Assembly (NCBI GenBank): GCA_964481235.1
Contig: CAYZYH010000002.1
Span: 15,377-79,376, forward strand
Source of the DNA: JAUPVL01 sp964481235
GTDB taxonomy: Bacteria > Patescibacteriota > Saccharimonadia > CAILAD01 > BJGX01
Length of the DNA stretch: 64,000 bases
Reading direction: 5' to 3'
Shown: in pieces, positions 33,284 through 41,225 of the stretch
Position numbering within the stretch: the first letter of the stretch is position 1
Layout: each line of letters starts with the position of its first letter
The notes under the pieces: generated by a model
What the model was told of the DNA's origin: nothing
Databases searched by the model: none
What the model saw: only the letters and a program-made list of their open reading frames with translations
Position numbers and translations under genes: made by a program

Positions 33284-34189
33284 CTTCTCTCTTTTCTAGT
33301 ATAAGAAGGTACTTATCGGGAGCATCCCGGCAGAAATATTCGAAACATATATTTGTTCAAAAACTTGTGTCAGGGCAGTACAAACCCTGGCTAAAGGTTT
33401 GTACTGCTTGGTACGTTTCCTGGTTATATTTGAGGACGCACCAGTCCTATTCTACTCAAACTTGAGTAGTTTTCTTTGAATCTCTTCTGCCCACTTAGGG
33501 AGGATTCAAGGCAGGGGCACCAACCCTGGCCCACCAATGTTACTTACTATGTGGGAGAGAATAGTGGTTTTTGTATCGCGCATAGCGCTTTACAAGTTTT
33601 CACTAAATCTCTAGTTGCTCCCTACAGTTCTACTATCCAACCAATAGCAACTACCTGGTTGGTGTAGTCTCAGGTCACCCTATCCTGAGAAGGGTTGGTG
33701 GTGCCACCACCAAAGATTGGGAGAGGTTCTACTTGTTCGCCCGGGTGGATGCGCACACCCAGCTGGCCGGTAGAATAAAACCTCTCTAAAGTAGTCACGA
33801 TCTACCATTTACTTAGTCTTTACCACTCTCGCAACTAGTGCGAAGGATCGGTGGTAAAAACCAGTGCTTATCACAACGTGTCTACTTTAAGTTTCGCTTG
33901 CTAAAAGATAGTATGCATCGGCCCGAGCGTATCGGTAAACGCGCACCTTTATCTCAAAGCAAGCTGGTTATCAGTGAGGCAGCAGTCCCGCCATTTACTG
34001 TAACCGATTAATTTTGAAAGCCTTTGGCTCTCGATCTAAACCTAATAAATAAGCTTAGATCGAGAGCCAAGGTCAAATATATAATAGGTGCTTTTTGCTA
34101 TCCCTAGAGTCTGCGATGCTTACAATCTGCCTCGAAATATTTTAAATATAGGGCACTGTAAAGCGGTCGCAGACTTTAGAAGATTGCAA
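33284..34189 (-). other. gene-free, highly structured region
   Basis: About 900 bp without a convincing ORF but dense in long stems: GCAGTACAAACC/GGTTTGTACTGC (33375-33386/33396-33407), GAGAGG-TTCTAC/GTAGAA..CCTCTC (33721-33786), TTACCAC/GTGGTAA (33820-33857), a perfect 16-bp stem TTGGCTCTCGATCTAA (34024-34070) and a 17-bp stem starting AGTCTGCGATGCTTACA (34108-34175). The minus strand is favoured because a strong promoter and the hammerhead lie upstream on it. It probably encodes one or more structured RNAs. I could not match RNase P, SRP RNA or 6S RNA. Confidence 0.55.
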
Positions 34190-34245
34190 AGTGCAGTTTC
34201 GCCCTTTTGGGCTCATCAGTGCTGGCACACACCAGCAGACTTACT
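34190..34245 (-). ncRNA. hammerhead ribozyme (type III-like)
   Basis: The conserved core is present in order: GTC cleavage triplet (34238-34240), stem I TGCTGG/CCAGCA with loop TGTGTG, CTGATGA (34213-34219), stem II GCCC-AAAA-GGGC, then GAAAC (34196-34200). Cleavage is predicted between C34238 and T34237. Stem III is weak: AGT/ACT next to the core, then a 1x2 internal loop and another AGT/ACT. All catalytic-core nucleotides fit the consensus. The activity is inferred. Confidence 0.75.
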
Positions 34246-34431
34246 CCCCCTCACGCTAACGTGAGGGGGTTGGTAGTTTGTACAGGAGTAAAGACTCTAC
34301 TGCACCATCTCACCCAACTACCGGGCGGGTTTATTAACGAGTTAGCTCTCGCTTTGCACTTTTACGTCTGCCGACGAACCTTGCTCTACCAATTCTTTTT
34401 TCTCTTGGTAGAGCTTCTGTTGCCAGGGAGG
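34246..34431 (-). other. structured spacer between zinc-ribbon gene and hammerhead
   Basis: No ORF. Hairpins on the minus strand: GCTCTACCAA/TTGGTAGAGC, a nested GGTAGTT/AACTACC arm and CCCCCTCACG/CGTGAGGGGG, the last immediately before the hammerhead. Confidence 0.5.
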
Positions 34432-34674
34432 TTAGTCCCCCGAGCTGAGCGCTGCCAACGCGCTTCCCCACGGGTCGAATCCCGCGAGGGAGTTTGTTGA
34501 CCCGACCTGCACGGTCGGCTCCCAGTAGTGATCATCGGGGTCATCCCCGAAGGTACCCGTAGGGTACGCCCGACCACAGTCTGGGCACCACCTTTGCAGC
34601 TGTTCACCTCTGCCGGTCGAGACCAGCACGGTGCCATCTACGGCGCACTTCTCTGCTTGCATGTTGGTTGTCAT
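34432..34674 (-). CDS. small zinc-ribbon-like protein
   Basis: An 80-residue protein beginning MTTNMQAEKCAVDGTVL, with a C-x-VDG ... WCPDCGRAYPTG pattern that resembles a two-knuckle zinc ribbon with only three Cys; an in-frame GTG lies three codons upstream. There is no strong Shine-Dalgarno site. It is downstream of a good promoter (34767-34795) and followed by structured spacer and the hammerhead on the same strand. GC-rich. Could be a host for RNA-guided or phage-like functions, but nothing shows it. Confidence 0.5.
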   Translation of the reverse strand: MTTNMQAEKCAVDGTVLVSTGRGEQLQRWCPDCGRAYPTGTFGDDPDDHYWEPTVQVGSTNSLAGFDPWGSALAALSSGD

Positions 34675-34766
34675 ACCGAACACATTATTTTTTGGCTAAT
34701 GCACTCAGAACGACAACCTACAATACAAGATAGGCTTTGCTTCATTGCTAAAAGGTACTGTCTGGT

Positions 34767-34795
34767 AGTATAGCAAAATTTTTATTTTTTGTCAA
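34767..34795 (-). promoter_or_regulatory. strong promoter upstream of zinc-ribbon/hammerhead unit
   Basis: TTGACA (34790-34795) and TATACT (34767-34772), exactly 17 bp apart. Confidence 0.8.
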
Positions 34796-34929
34796 TAGTT
34801 TATTACACTTTATTTATCTATAGCACATTTAACAGGTCTGTTAGTACTATATTTTGTGTCTGAAGATTTATCACTTATGTGATGGTTGATGACTTTTTCT
34901 ACAAATATAATGCCATATATTGAAATCGC
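34796..34929. other. AT-rich spacer
   Basis: No ORF or hairpin of note. Confidence 0.5.
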
Positions 34930-35345
34930 CCTGGTCTTGCAAGTGCAAGACCAGGGCGTGGTGGTTTTTTACGTCCCTACGCTGGCTATAAGCCTTTTTT
35001 AGTCCCAACATTGGGGGTTCTGGAAGCGCGGGAATTGTTGATCTCCGTCTATTGGGAGACGAGTCAACCCTCTATTAGGGTTGACTGTATTCAGCTTAAC
35101 CTCACGTGGCTGTAGAAATAGTCACGGGGTTACTGAATGACGAATACTACTAATGCTCTTGTAGCAGTGCATGGAAATTCAAATACCACTCATCCTGGGT
35201 AATTCCTTTCAGGAACGCTGCTGGCTCAAACGCCTTACCCCAGGACCTTCCTGGGGCTCCTCGCCGCCCCCATCTTGGGGGCACTGGGTGGGTTAGATCC
35301 CATCCATTAAGCACCCCCTTAATTTACGGTTGGCGAGAACAGCTA
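34930..35345 (-). ncRNA. candidate structured noncoding RNA
   Basis: About 415 nt behind a strong promoter and ending in a 15-bp hairpin, CGCCCTGGTCTTGCA/TGCAAGACCAGGGCG (weak T-tract). Internal stems include GCCCCC/GGGGGC, CCCCAGGA/TCCTGGGG, GTCAACCC/GGGTTGAC and CCCAA/TTGGG, with outer CTCGCC/GGCGAG. No ORF of significance. A stretch resembling the TTGAGCC and CC-AG-ATGA parts of RNase P RNA occurs, but the universal GAGGAAAGTCC is absent, so RNase P is not supported. The family is unknown. Confidence 0.55.
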
Positions 35346-35351
35346 GTAAGT

Positions 35352-35380
35352 AATATAACAAAAAAACACTATTTTGTCAA
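35352..35380 (-). promoter_or_regulatory. promoter of the 34930-35345 RNA
   Basis: TTGACA (35375-35380) and TATATT (35352-35357), 17 bp apart. A second TGTCAA lies 11 bp upstream. Confidence 0.75.
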
Positions 35381-35399
35381 TAGTTGTCAACAAAATTTG

Positions 35400-36158
35400 C
35401 TATTTTTGGTTTTTCCAGGCCATTTCAAAAAGTTGACGTAAAACACCCGCAACTTCTTTACTTTCAATAACTATACCAACCGGGTCTTTGTCTTTGTAAG
35501 TAGAAATTGCCACAACATTTTCATATAAATTTAAATCTGCCTTTATGGCTACATCGACTTTCTTGGTTTCACGAAGTATGTTTCTGTCTGATTTTAACTC
35601 TCCATCGCTATAAGAGTATAGTAGTTTACTCGATATCTTTTTTCTGAGCCGTCTCTGAGGGTTATCTTCTAAGATACTAGGATGTATTTTAATAACTTCA
35701 TCTATATTAGTAACCCCATACATCACGGAGTTCTGTTTAGCTTTTCTTCTAAATTGGCTAAAAGTACTATGAGCACCTTCTTGACCTTTGTAAAATCTAA
35801 CAACCGGAGTATCGTCGCCATCAGTTGCACGTGACACTTCTTTAAGACTTGGTAATAAGTTCTTGAGTTCAGATTGTTTTTGGGTAACAGCTTGAGTTTG
35901 GGCTTCTAGATATCTCTCTATAGCCTCTGGCGGCTCGGCTACAAAAACGGTTTTTTTACCTTGGGTGCTTTCGCTTACTAAGCCCATTTGGGCTAGTTCG
36001 TCTAGTATTACATAGGCCGTAGCTCGATTAATTTCGGCTTGTTCAGCAATTTTTTGTACGGCACTGGGGCCCAAAAATAGTGCTGCTACATACACCTTGG
36101 CTTGTTTGTCGCTAAACCCAACAGATTGGAGTTTGGCAGCTAGTTCGATAATTTGCAT
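35400..36158 (-). CDS. TrmB-family transcriptional regulator
   Basis: A 252-residue protein with an N-terminal winged helix (GFSDKQAKVYVAALFLGPSAVQKIAEQAEINRATAYVILDELAQMGLVS), a coiled-coil linker (about 85-105) and a C-terminal sensor-like domain. TrmB-type proteins usually sense sugars in archaea and some bacteria. No sugar-binding motif can be assigned. It has its own promoter TTGACA (36207-36212)/TAAGCT (36184-36189) and AGAGG 9 nt before the ATG. Its stop is about 20 bp from the RNA promoter, so it may also regulate the RNA island. Confidence 0.85.
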   Translation of the reverse strand: MQIIELAAKLQSVGFSDKQAKVYVAALFLGPSAVQKIAEQAEINRATAYVILDELAQMGLVSESTQGKKTVFVAEPPEAIERYLEAQTQAVTQKQSELKNLLPSLKEVSRATDGDDTPVVRFYKGQEGAHSTFSQFRRKAKQNSVMYGVTNIDEVIKIHPSILEDNPQRRLRKKISSKLLYSYSDGELKSDRNILRETKKVDVAIKADLNLYENVVAISTYKDKDPVGIVIESKEVAGVLRQLFEMAWKNQK

Positions 36159-36183
36159 TTACTATTACCTCTTTATGTCTTAG

Positions 36184-36212
36184 AGCTTAACAGTTTTGCT
36201 CGCTGTTGTCAA
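36184..36212 (-). promoter_or_regulatory. promoter of the TrmB-type gene
   Basis: TTGACA (36207-36212) and TAAGCT (36184-36189), 17 bp apart. Confidence 0.55.
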
Positions 36213-36242
36213 TAGTTTTCAACAAAATGCTTGCATACGAAT

Positions 36243-36278
36243 ACACCCCTCTTAAACACTAAAGCTTAAGAGGGGTGT
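36243..36278 (-). terminator. terminator of the 36278 gene, overlapping its stop
   Basis: Arms ACACCCCTCTTAA/TTAAGAGGGGTGT, 13 bp perfect with a 10-nt loop; its right arm begins in the TAA stop codon (36278-36280). No long T-run. Confidence 0.7.
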
Positions 36279-36475
36279 TAGTTTGAGCCTTGCAGGCCAG
36301 CAAATTTTCTCTGACAAAAATCACAAGACTCTAGATGGATTTGAGCAAGTTCTAAGTATCGTTGACCTAAGAACTCGTCTCCTTCCATGTACTCGGGCAC
36401 TACAATGTCACATCCAGGTGAAGGCTTGGTGAGTTGGATGTGAGGAAAGGTACTATCTTGTTTGCTAGCAACCAT
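36278..36475 (-). CDS. small orphan protein with zinc-finger-like CxxC
   Basis: A 65-residue protein, MVASKQDSTFPHIQLTKPSPG..., with H-x3-C-x2-C near the C-terminus (IHLESCDFCQRKF), reminiscent of the anti-sigma zf-HC2 motif. The frame continues five codons upstream but that part holds the AAGGAGG, so the ATG 5 nt after it is the start. Promoter TTGACT/TATAGT. No sigma-factor gene is nearby. Function unknown. Confidence 0.65.
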   Translation of the reverse strand: MVASKQDSTFPHIQLTKPSPGCDIVVPEYMEGDEFLGQRYLELAQIHLESCDFCQRKFAGLQGSN

Positions 36476-36522
36476 ATATACCTCCTTCAAAAGGTCTTTG
36501 TGCTAGTCTTTTTGCGTTGCCT

Positions 36523-36551
36523 ACTATATATTATTGGTTGTAATAAGTCAA
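36523..36551 (-). promoter_or_regulatory. promoter of the 36278 gene
   Basis: TTGACT (36546-36551) and TATAGT (36523-36528), 17 bp apart. Confidence 0.7.
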
Positions 36552-36557
36552 TACAAT

Positions 36558-37547
36558 CTAGCGAGTCTCTGGCATATCACACTCACTACGAATCTTTCTT
36601 TCTAGCTCAGATCTATAGGCTTCTATTAGCTTAAAGCCTTTTATCCACTTTTGATCAATATCTACCTCTACTACTCTTACCCTCTCGCCGTTAATGGTTA
36701 TCCATTTGTCTGTAGCACTATTTCCATCAGTTTGGTGACCACCGGTTTTAAAATCTACCCGGTATAGTCGTCCAGATTTATGGGTAATTTTTAAATCAAC
36801 TTTTTTACGATCTTCTTCTACAGTAGGTTGTTGGGTTCTAATAACATCACTCATGCCTTCACAAACTTCTTTACCTACTACTTCTGTTACAAAACCAGCC
36901 ACTATAGCCTCGGCTTTGCCATGTGGCCACTCGCCTATACCGCTCAACCAACCAACTAGCTGATCGCGTGTAAAAGAACCGTCTCGTCTATCTATAATTT
37001 CTTTAAGCACATGATTAAATGCAACTAATCTATTCATTAATTTGTCATACTGATCTTGTTGTTTTTTAGATCTATTTTTACGATTTGCAGGTAATTTATC
37101 TTTGGCTTTTTCTGCTTGGTAAACCAACGGAGCTTCTAGTATAAGTTGGCAAAAATACTCCTGGGGGGTGCTGGAGTGATTGGGATTTTTTATAAATCTA
37201 TCAAGCACATTTTTTCGAGCTATAGCATCGGGGCGTGTAGTCATTACCTTTACTCTCTGTCTATCTTGCGGATCATGTATATCGGCTAATTTTAAGGGGT
37301 GCTGGGGGTTACTAACTTGTTGCGCCAAACTTATTAGACGTTCTTTTTCTTTGCCCGGAAGAGTTTCAAGTTCGAGTTTTTCAGAACGAGCCTTGTCACG
37401 TTCTTCTCTTATACCTACTACAACCTCTGCAAACTGTTCAAACTGCGAATCTTCTTTATTAACCAATTCACTTTCTTCGGGCTTGTTTTTGGGCCTACCT
37501 TTAGGCTTGTCTCTGTGACCACTTGGTGTGTGAATCTCAATACTCAT
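36558..37547 (-). CDS. orphan charged protein, possible nuclease-like C-terminus
   Basis: A 329-residue hydrophilic protein starting MSIEIHTPSGHRDKPKGRPK. The longer frame would run into the divergent rpsT start, so this ATG is chosen; a TAGTAT box lies 7 nt before it. The middle is Lys/Arg-rich and helical. The C-terminus has strands VDLKITHKSGRLYRVDFKTG and VRVVEVDIDQKW that loosely resemble a PD-(D/E)xK core, but the evidence is weak. Function unknown. Confidence 0.55.
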   Translation of the reverse strand: MSIEIHTPSGHRDKPKGRPKNKPEESELVNKEDSQFEQFAEVVVGIREERDKARSEKLELETLPGKEKERLISLAQQVSNPQHPLKLADIHDPQDRQRVKVMTTRPDAIARKNVLDRFIKNPNHSSTPQEYFCQLILEAPLVYQAEKAKDKLPANRKNRSKKQQDQYDKLMNRLVAFNHVLKEIIDRRDGSFTRDQLVGWLSGIGEWPHGKAEAIVAGFVTEVVGKEVCEGMSDVIRTQQPTVEEDRKKVDLKITHKSGRLYRVDFKTGGHQTDGNSATDKWITINGERVRVVEVDIDQKWIKGFKLIEAYRSELERKIRSECDMPETR

Positions 37548-37590
37548 ATTGCTTATACTAACATAACCACCCCAACGGTACCAAGTAGAC

Positions 37591-37619
37591 TTTACATATA
37601 CAGTAATTTGCGCTATACT
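37591..37619 (+). promoter_or_regulatory. rpsT promoter
   Basis: TTTACA (37591-37596) and TATACT (37614-37619), 17 bp apart, about 62 nt upstream of the ATG. Confidence 0.7.
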
Positions 37620-37681
37620 TTCATCTGTTACTAAAAATCTTAAGAAAGATTTAAAAAATAAGGAAATCAACTTAAAATAAT

Positions 37682-38080
37682 ATGCCAATTATCAAGTCAG
37701 CCAAAAAAAGGATGAAACAAGCCCAAAAGCGTCAACAATACAATGTGGCTGTTAAATCTTCTGTAAAAAAACAAACCAAGATAGTAAGAGCCGAAATCAA
37801 CTCTGGTGATGTAAAAAGCAACGAAGCTCTAGTGTTAGCTATTGCACAACTAGACACTGCCGTAAAAAAGGGTGTGCTACACAAACGCACAGCCGCACGC
37901 AAAAAATCACGCCTTACAAAGGCCTACAATACGGTTGCTAAAAAGCCATTTGGCACCGAAAATCCCGGCAAACCAGGTGTAAAAAAGACTACCAAAAAAG
38001 TAGTAGCCAAAAAGCCCGCTAGAAAAATTGTTACTGCAAAAAAGTCGAAAGCCAACAAAACTACACCTAAGAAAAAATAA
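37682..38080 (+). CDS. rpsT: 30S ribosomal protein bS20 with histone-like tail
   Basis: The first 85 or so residues are bS20 (MPIIKSAKKRMKQAQKRQQYN ... LHKRTAARKKSRLTKAYN). A C-terminal tail of about 45 residues, rich in Lys, Ala, Thr and Pro (KPGVKKTTKKVVAKKPARK), is not found in E. coli S20 and resembles histone-H1-like tails. It binds 16S rRNA at the base of the 30S. A perfect terminator follows. Confidence 0.95.
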   Translation: MPIIKSAKKRMKQAQKRQQYNVAVKSSVKKQTKIVRAEINSGDVKSNEALVLAIAQLDTAVKKGVLHKRTAARKKSRLTKAYNTVAKKPFGTENPGKPGVKKTTKKVVAKKPARKIVTAKKSKANKTTPKKK

Positions 38081-38100
38081 TTACTTGTTTGTTTATATTA

Positions 38101-38125
38101 AAAACCCGAGTGATTCTCGGGTTTT
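38101..38125 (+). terminator. rpsT terminator
   Basis: AAAACCCGAG/CTCGGGTTTT, 10 bp with a TGATT loop, ending TTTTTAA; works in both directions and also ends convergent holA. Confidence 0.9.
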
Positions 38126-38163
38126 TAATATTCAGCCTAGTTTAAATTAAAATTCTTGCTTAG

Positions 38164-39087
38164 CTAAAGTACGCTTAGTTTATATATAAGATCTTCCATG
38201 GCATCGCGAGAATCTCGTTCTCCAGTTTTTACTGAAAGGTCACATTCTACAATTAGTTGATAGGCTGTTTTTAACTTATCCATCTTGATATTGCGTACCA
38301 AATTTTGAGCCTTAGTAGCGGCATAAGGTGACACCCCGAGTTCTTTTATCCATTTATTACTGCTAGATTGGTTGTCTTTTGCCAGTACTAACACTCTGTA
38401 TTGATAAACAATAGCGCCCAGTATTTTCTGGTCTGGTTCACCTAGCAAAGAAAGATTGTGGTATAACTTAACTGCTTTTCTGCCTTCGCCTCTAATAATC
38501 GCGTCGGTTATCATAAAAGCAGTTTGCTGTAAGTTGGGCACTACTAATTCATCAATAGATTCGGCAGTGATTTGTGGGTTATATAAAGCCAGTTTTTTTA
38601 TCTCGTTAAGTAGCTGCCATTGGTCACTACCCACCCTCTCTATGAGTAAGCTTATTGTGCGATTATCGGCCTTAGCGTGATACTTTTCAATTTCTTGTTT
38701 TACCCAGCCTACTAGTTGAACAGGCATTAGCAGGGCAAAATTTTTAGAATTTTTTTGCTTAGATAACTTCTTAAAATACACACTACGCTTGTCTACCTTA
38801 CTATCTGTAATAATAATATTGGTAGAGCTAGGTATGGTATCTAATAGTTCTTGTAGCTTATCGGCACTGAGCTTTTGTGTGCTTAGATCTCTTACAATTA
38901 TTAGGCGACTACTAACAAACATAGGTACAACAGCCAGCGAATTGAGTAAATCACTAAGATTGCGCTCGCTCATATCAAAAGTCTCCATATCTGAACTACC
39001 GCCAGTCTTTTTGACGTACTGCTGCTTGATGTCGTCTATGCGCTGGCTTATTGCAAAGCTATTCTCGCCATAAAAGTAAAATATCAT
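38164..39087 (-). CDS. holA: DNA polymerase III delta subunit
   Basis: A 307-residue clamp-loader delta protein in the HolA/YqeN family: N-terminal FYFYGENSFAISQRIDDIK, middle AAA+-like domains without a Walker A, and a C-terminal collar with KIQ-like NLVRNIKMDKLKTAYQLIVECDLSVKTGERD. It opens the beta clamp. A GATACT box 6 nt before the ATG suggests a leaderless mRNA. It is 41 nt downstream of mutM on the same strand. Confidence 0.9.
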   Translation of the reverse strand: MIFYFYGENSFAISQRIDDIKQQYVKKTGGSSDMETFDMSERNLSDLLNSLAVVPMFVSSRLIIVRDLSTQKLSADKLQELLDTIPSSTNIIITDSKVDKRSVYFKKLSKQKNSKNFALLMPVQLVGWVKQEIEKYHAKADNRTISLLIERVGSDQWQLLNEIKKLALYNPQITAESIDELVVPNLQQTAFMITDAIIRGEGRKAVKLYHNLSLLGEPDQKILGAIVYQYRVLVLAKDNQSSSNKWIKELGVSPYAATKAQNLVRNIKMDKLKTAYQLIVECDLSVKTGERDSRDAMEDLIYKLSVL

Positions 39088-39128
39088 AGTATTAGTATCT
39101 GGTAATAATTATTAAGTATCAAGCTAAG

Positions 39129-40013
39129 TTAGTTAGTTCTGGGTGGTTTTTGACAATGAGTACATACATGGGTGCCTCGCCCGGCTACTCTAATTTTTTG
39201 AATTGGTTTACTGCAGTTGGGGCAAGGTTGGCCGTTAAGCCTAAAAACTTTGGCAAACTTAAGGTAACTCCCTTTTTTACCCTCGGCATCTACATAGTTT
39301 CTGTCGCTACTGCCACCTTGGGCTATGCTAAGTTTCATTACGTCTATTATTGCGCTAAACAACCTTTTAAGTTTAATAGTGCTAATATTTACAACTTTTG
39401 TAGCTGGGTGAATACGAGCGATAAATAAACTCTCATCGGCATAGATATTGCCCACGCCAGCTAGAACTGTTTGGTCGAGTATGGCGGCTTTTATTGCTGC
39501 ACTACCACGTTTTTGTAATGCAGAATTAAATTGTTCAAATGTATAATTTTCTTCTAGAGGCTCGGGGCCAAGCTTACTTAAAAATTTATTGTTTTTATAA
39601 AGGTCTTTGGAGGGCTCTAATTTAACCCAGCCAAATTTACGCTGGTCGTTAAAATACAAAATTGAGCCATTTGTAAACTTAATTGTGACTCGGGTAGATT
39701 TGTCGGGTAACTTGTTTACTAAACTATCGTTGGGGTGGCCAGCTCCAAAGCGTTTTTTACCATCTACAAACACTAGCTGTCCAGTCATTTTGAGATGAAT
39801 TAGTAAGCTATAGCCACTCTCAAGCACAATAATAACTACCTTGCCCCTTCTGTCTACCCTTTCTATTTTGGCACCAATAAGTTTGGTGTTAACAAGTTGT
39901 TTTGAGTTAGGAAATCCTTTGGGCCAATCAAAATCTACCGACCTTACTTGTAAGCCGGGTAAAAACTGCTGCAAACCTATTCGAACTGTCTCTACTTCTG
40001 GTAATTCTGGCAT
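39129..40013 (-). CDS. mutM: formamidopyrimidine-DNA glycosylase
   Basis: A 294-residue Fpg/MutM. It starts MPELPEVETVR with the catalytic Pro2 and Glu3, so the ATG at 40013 is certain. The helix-two-turn-helix (LDQTVLAGVGNIYADESLF) and the C-terminal four-Cys zinc finger (CPNC ... CTHC) are present. It removes 8-oxoguanine. A consensus TATAAT is 6 nt upstream of the ATG (40020-40025), again leaderless. Confidence 0.97.
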   Translation of the reverse strand: MPELPEVETVRIGLQQFLPGLQVRSVDFDWPKGFPNSKQLVNTKLIGAKIERVDRRGKVVIIVLESGYSLLIHLKMTGQLVFVDGKKRFGAGHPNDSLVNKLPDKSTRVTIKFTNGSILYFNDQRKFGWVKLEPSKDLYKNNKFLSKLGPEPLEENYTFEQFNSALQKRGSAAIKAAILDQTVLAGVGNIYADESLFIARIHPATKVVNISTIKLKRLFSAIIDVMKLSIAQGGSSDRNYVDAEGKKGSYLKFAKVFRLNGQPCPNCSKPIQKIRVAGRGTHVCTHCQKPPRTN

Positions 40014-40071
40014 ATAGTTATTATAAACCAAATACGGTACATTCTATATAACACTAAGCGTCAGCAAATAT

Positions 40072-40100
40072 TTGATGTATATCTGTAGTTATGGTATAAT
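40072..40100 (+). promoter_or_regulatory. promoter of the 40150 gene
   Basis: TTGATG (40072-40077) and TATAAT (40095-40100), 17 bp apart, giving a leader of about 45 nt. Confidence 0.75.
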
Positions 40101-40149
40101 ACATGCATTCGTTCTTTAACAACCCCTACTTACACTGAAAGGCAAGGTA

Positions 40150-40785
40150 ATGCCTAGGTATTCTGTTGTAGTAGCCTGCAAAGAAGAGCCTGCACAACAT
40201 TTTGAGGTCACCCATGGTGGCTCTCACCACAGCCGTAAACCTGTTGAACTGCACACCACCGACCAAACCATACTCAAGTACGTGCTACTAACGCACATTA
40301 GAAACTTTGAGAGTAAGTATGGTTGTCCTGATGCTGGCGGACATATCTTTACCAGACAAGACTTACCGAGCCTAAAGATTCGAAAAGGCACTACTTTGGT
40401 AGAGTGTTTGCACGGTGCTGTGAAATACATGCCGTCTTTTCGCGTCTGCAGCAATTGTGATTGGAAATGCGGTGGTGGCACCGATCTTGGTGATGGTGAA
40501 TTTTTCTGCTGGAATAAGAAATGCTGGAATAAATCAGTGGAGCAATTCAGCGCTAAAAAGAGCGCTAGCATTGAAAAACATCGCCGTGAAGGGCTGTGTA
40601 TATTCGAACAGGCCTGGATAGGGCTTTGCTCCAAAAACGCAGTCGCCGATCAAGTAGTCTGTAGTGATCATCTGGGTACTAAGTGCCGCTGTGGCGCTCA
40701 AGCTACTAGAGAGTGCAGTAATGCAGGTTCATTTGTATGCGGTAGACCGCTCTGTAATGAGCACCAATGCCCACAGCATTCGTAG
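40150..40785 (+). CDS. Cys-rich multi-zinc orphan protein
   Basis: A 211-residue protein with over 18 Cys arranged in pairs: CSNCDWKC, CWNKKCW, VCSDH, KCRCGAQATREC and CGRPLCNEHQCPQH. These fit two or more zinc ribbons or a treble-clef. The N-terminal 90 residues are a separate globular part. GAAAGG precedes the ATG. No enzymatic family is recognised. It forms a single-gene cassette with promoter and strong terminator. Confidence 0.65.
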   Translation: MPRYSVVVACKEEPAQHFEVTHGGSHHSRKPVELHTTDQTILKYVLLTHIRNFESKYGCPDAGGHIFTRQDLPSLKIRKGTTLVECLHGAVKYMPSFRVCSNCDWKCGGGTDLGDGEFFCWNKKCWNKSVEQFSAKKSASIEKHRREGLCIFEQAWIGLCSKNAVADQVVCSDHLGTKCRCGAQATRECSNAGSFVCGRPLCNEHQCPQHS

Positions 40786-40821
40786 AAGCCTCTTCTTCTT
40801 CACACCGAATCAGTAAGCAAT

Positions 40822-40847
40822 CCCCACCCTGGGTAACCAGGGCGGGG
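40822..40847 (+). terminator. terminator of the 40150 gene
   Basis: CCCCACCCTGG/CCAGGGCGGGG with GTAA loop and one A-C mismatch, then ATTTTTG. Confidence 0.9.
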
Positions 40848-40905
40848 ATTTTTGAATTATAGAACGTACTCATTTAAAGAAGCATTTAAATTTGTAGAGA
40901 CAGCA

Positions 40906-40934
40906 TTGACTAATAAGCAATAATATGCTACTAT
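40906..40934 (+). promoter_or_regulatory. promoter of the membrane-protein/cREC/Fic operon
   Basis: TTGACT (40906-40911) and TACTAT (40929-40934), 17 bp apart. Confidence 0.7.
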
Positions 40935-40983
40935 TATTCAGATCTCCAAATGGAGTCGAACCTATTATTCGGAAAGTGAGACC

Positions 40984-41178
40984 ATGAGCAAAGGCACGGT
41001 TGCAGCTCTAGTAGTGGTAGTTCTGGTGGTGTTGTTTTTGATCTTCGCAGTGAGTAAGTTCACTATTCTTTTCTTGCTGTTTCTGTCTGTTGCGATTAAT
41101 ATCGTGCAGTACAAGATTCGCAATAAGAAAGACACCGAGCCAAAGAGTACGTCAGACGAACCTTTTGGCTCACCGTAA
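40984..41178 (+). CDS. small membrane protein
   Basis: A 64-residue protein with one long or two short TM helices (VAALVVVVLVVLFLIFAV and FTILFLLFLSVAINIV), then a basic and a Ser/Glu-rich cytosolic tail. It has a Shine-Dalgarno site and is the first gene of a three-gene plus-strand operon with a cREC-like and a Fic protein. A membrane anchor or toxin-like role is possible, unproven. Confidence 0.65.
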   Translation: MSKGTVAALVVVVLVVLFLIFAVSKFTILFLLFLSVAINIVQYKIRNKKDTEPKSTSDEPFGSP

Positions 41179-41225
41179 GTAAACTTGGTTACCAAAGAAC
41201 AAATCACACCCTGAAAGGAGTGAAG

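Noticed and set aside
33890..33985. Second hammerhead-like site on the minus strand (CTGATAA ... GCGAAAC)
   Set aside because: The invariant G8 is A and three extra bases precede stem II; no GTC site fits, so the core is not catalytic by consensus.
34207..34500. 97-codon plus-strand ORF
   Set aside because: It runs antisense to the hammerhead and the zinc-ribbon gene and crosses several long hairpins; composition is not protein-like.
34930..35345. RNase P RNA look-alike
   Set aside because: TTGAGCC and CC-AG-ATGA parts resemble conserved RNase P segments, but GAGGAAAGTCC is missing and the order and spacing of the 3' part do not fit.
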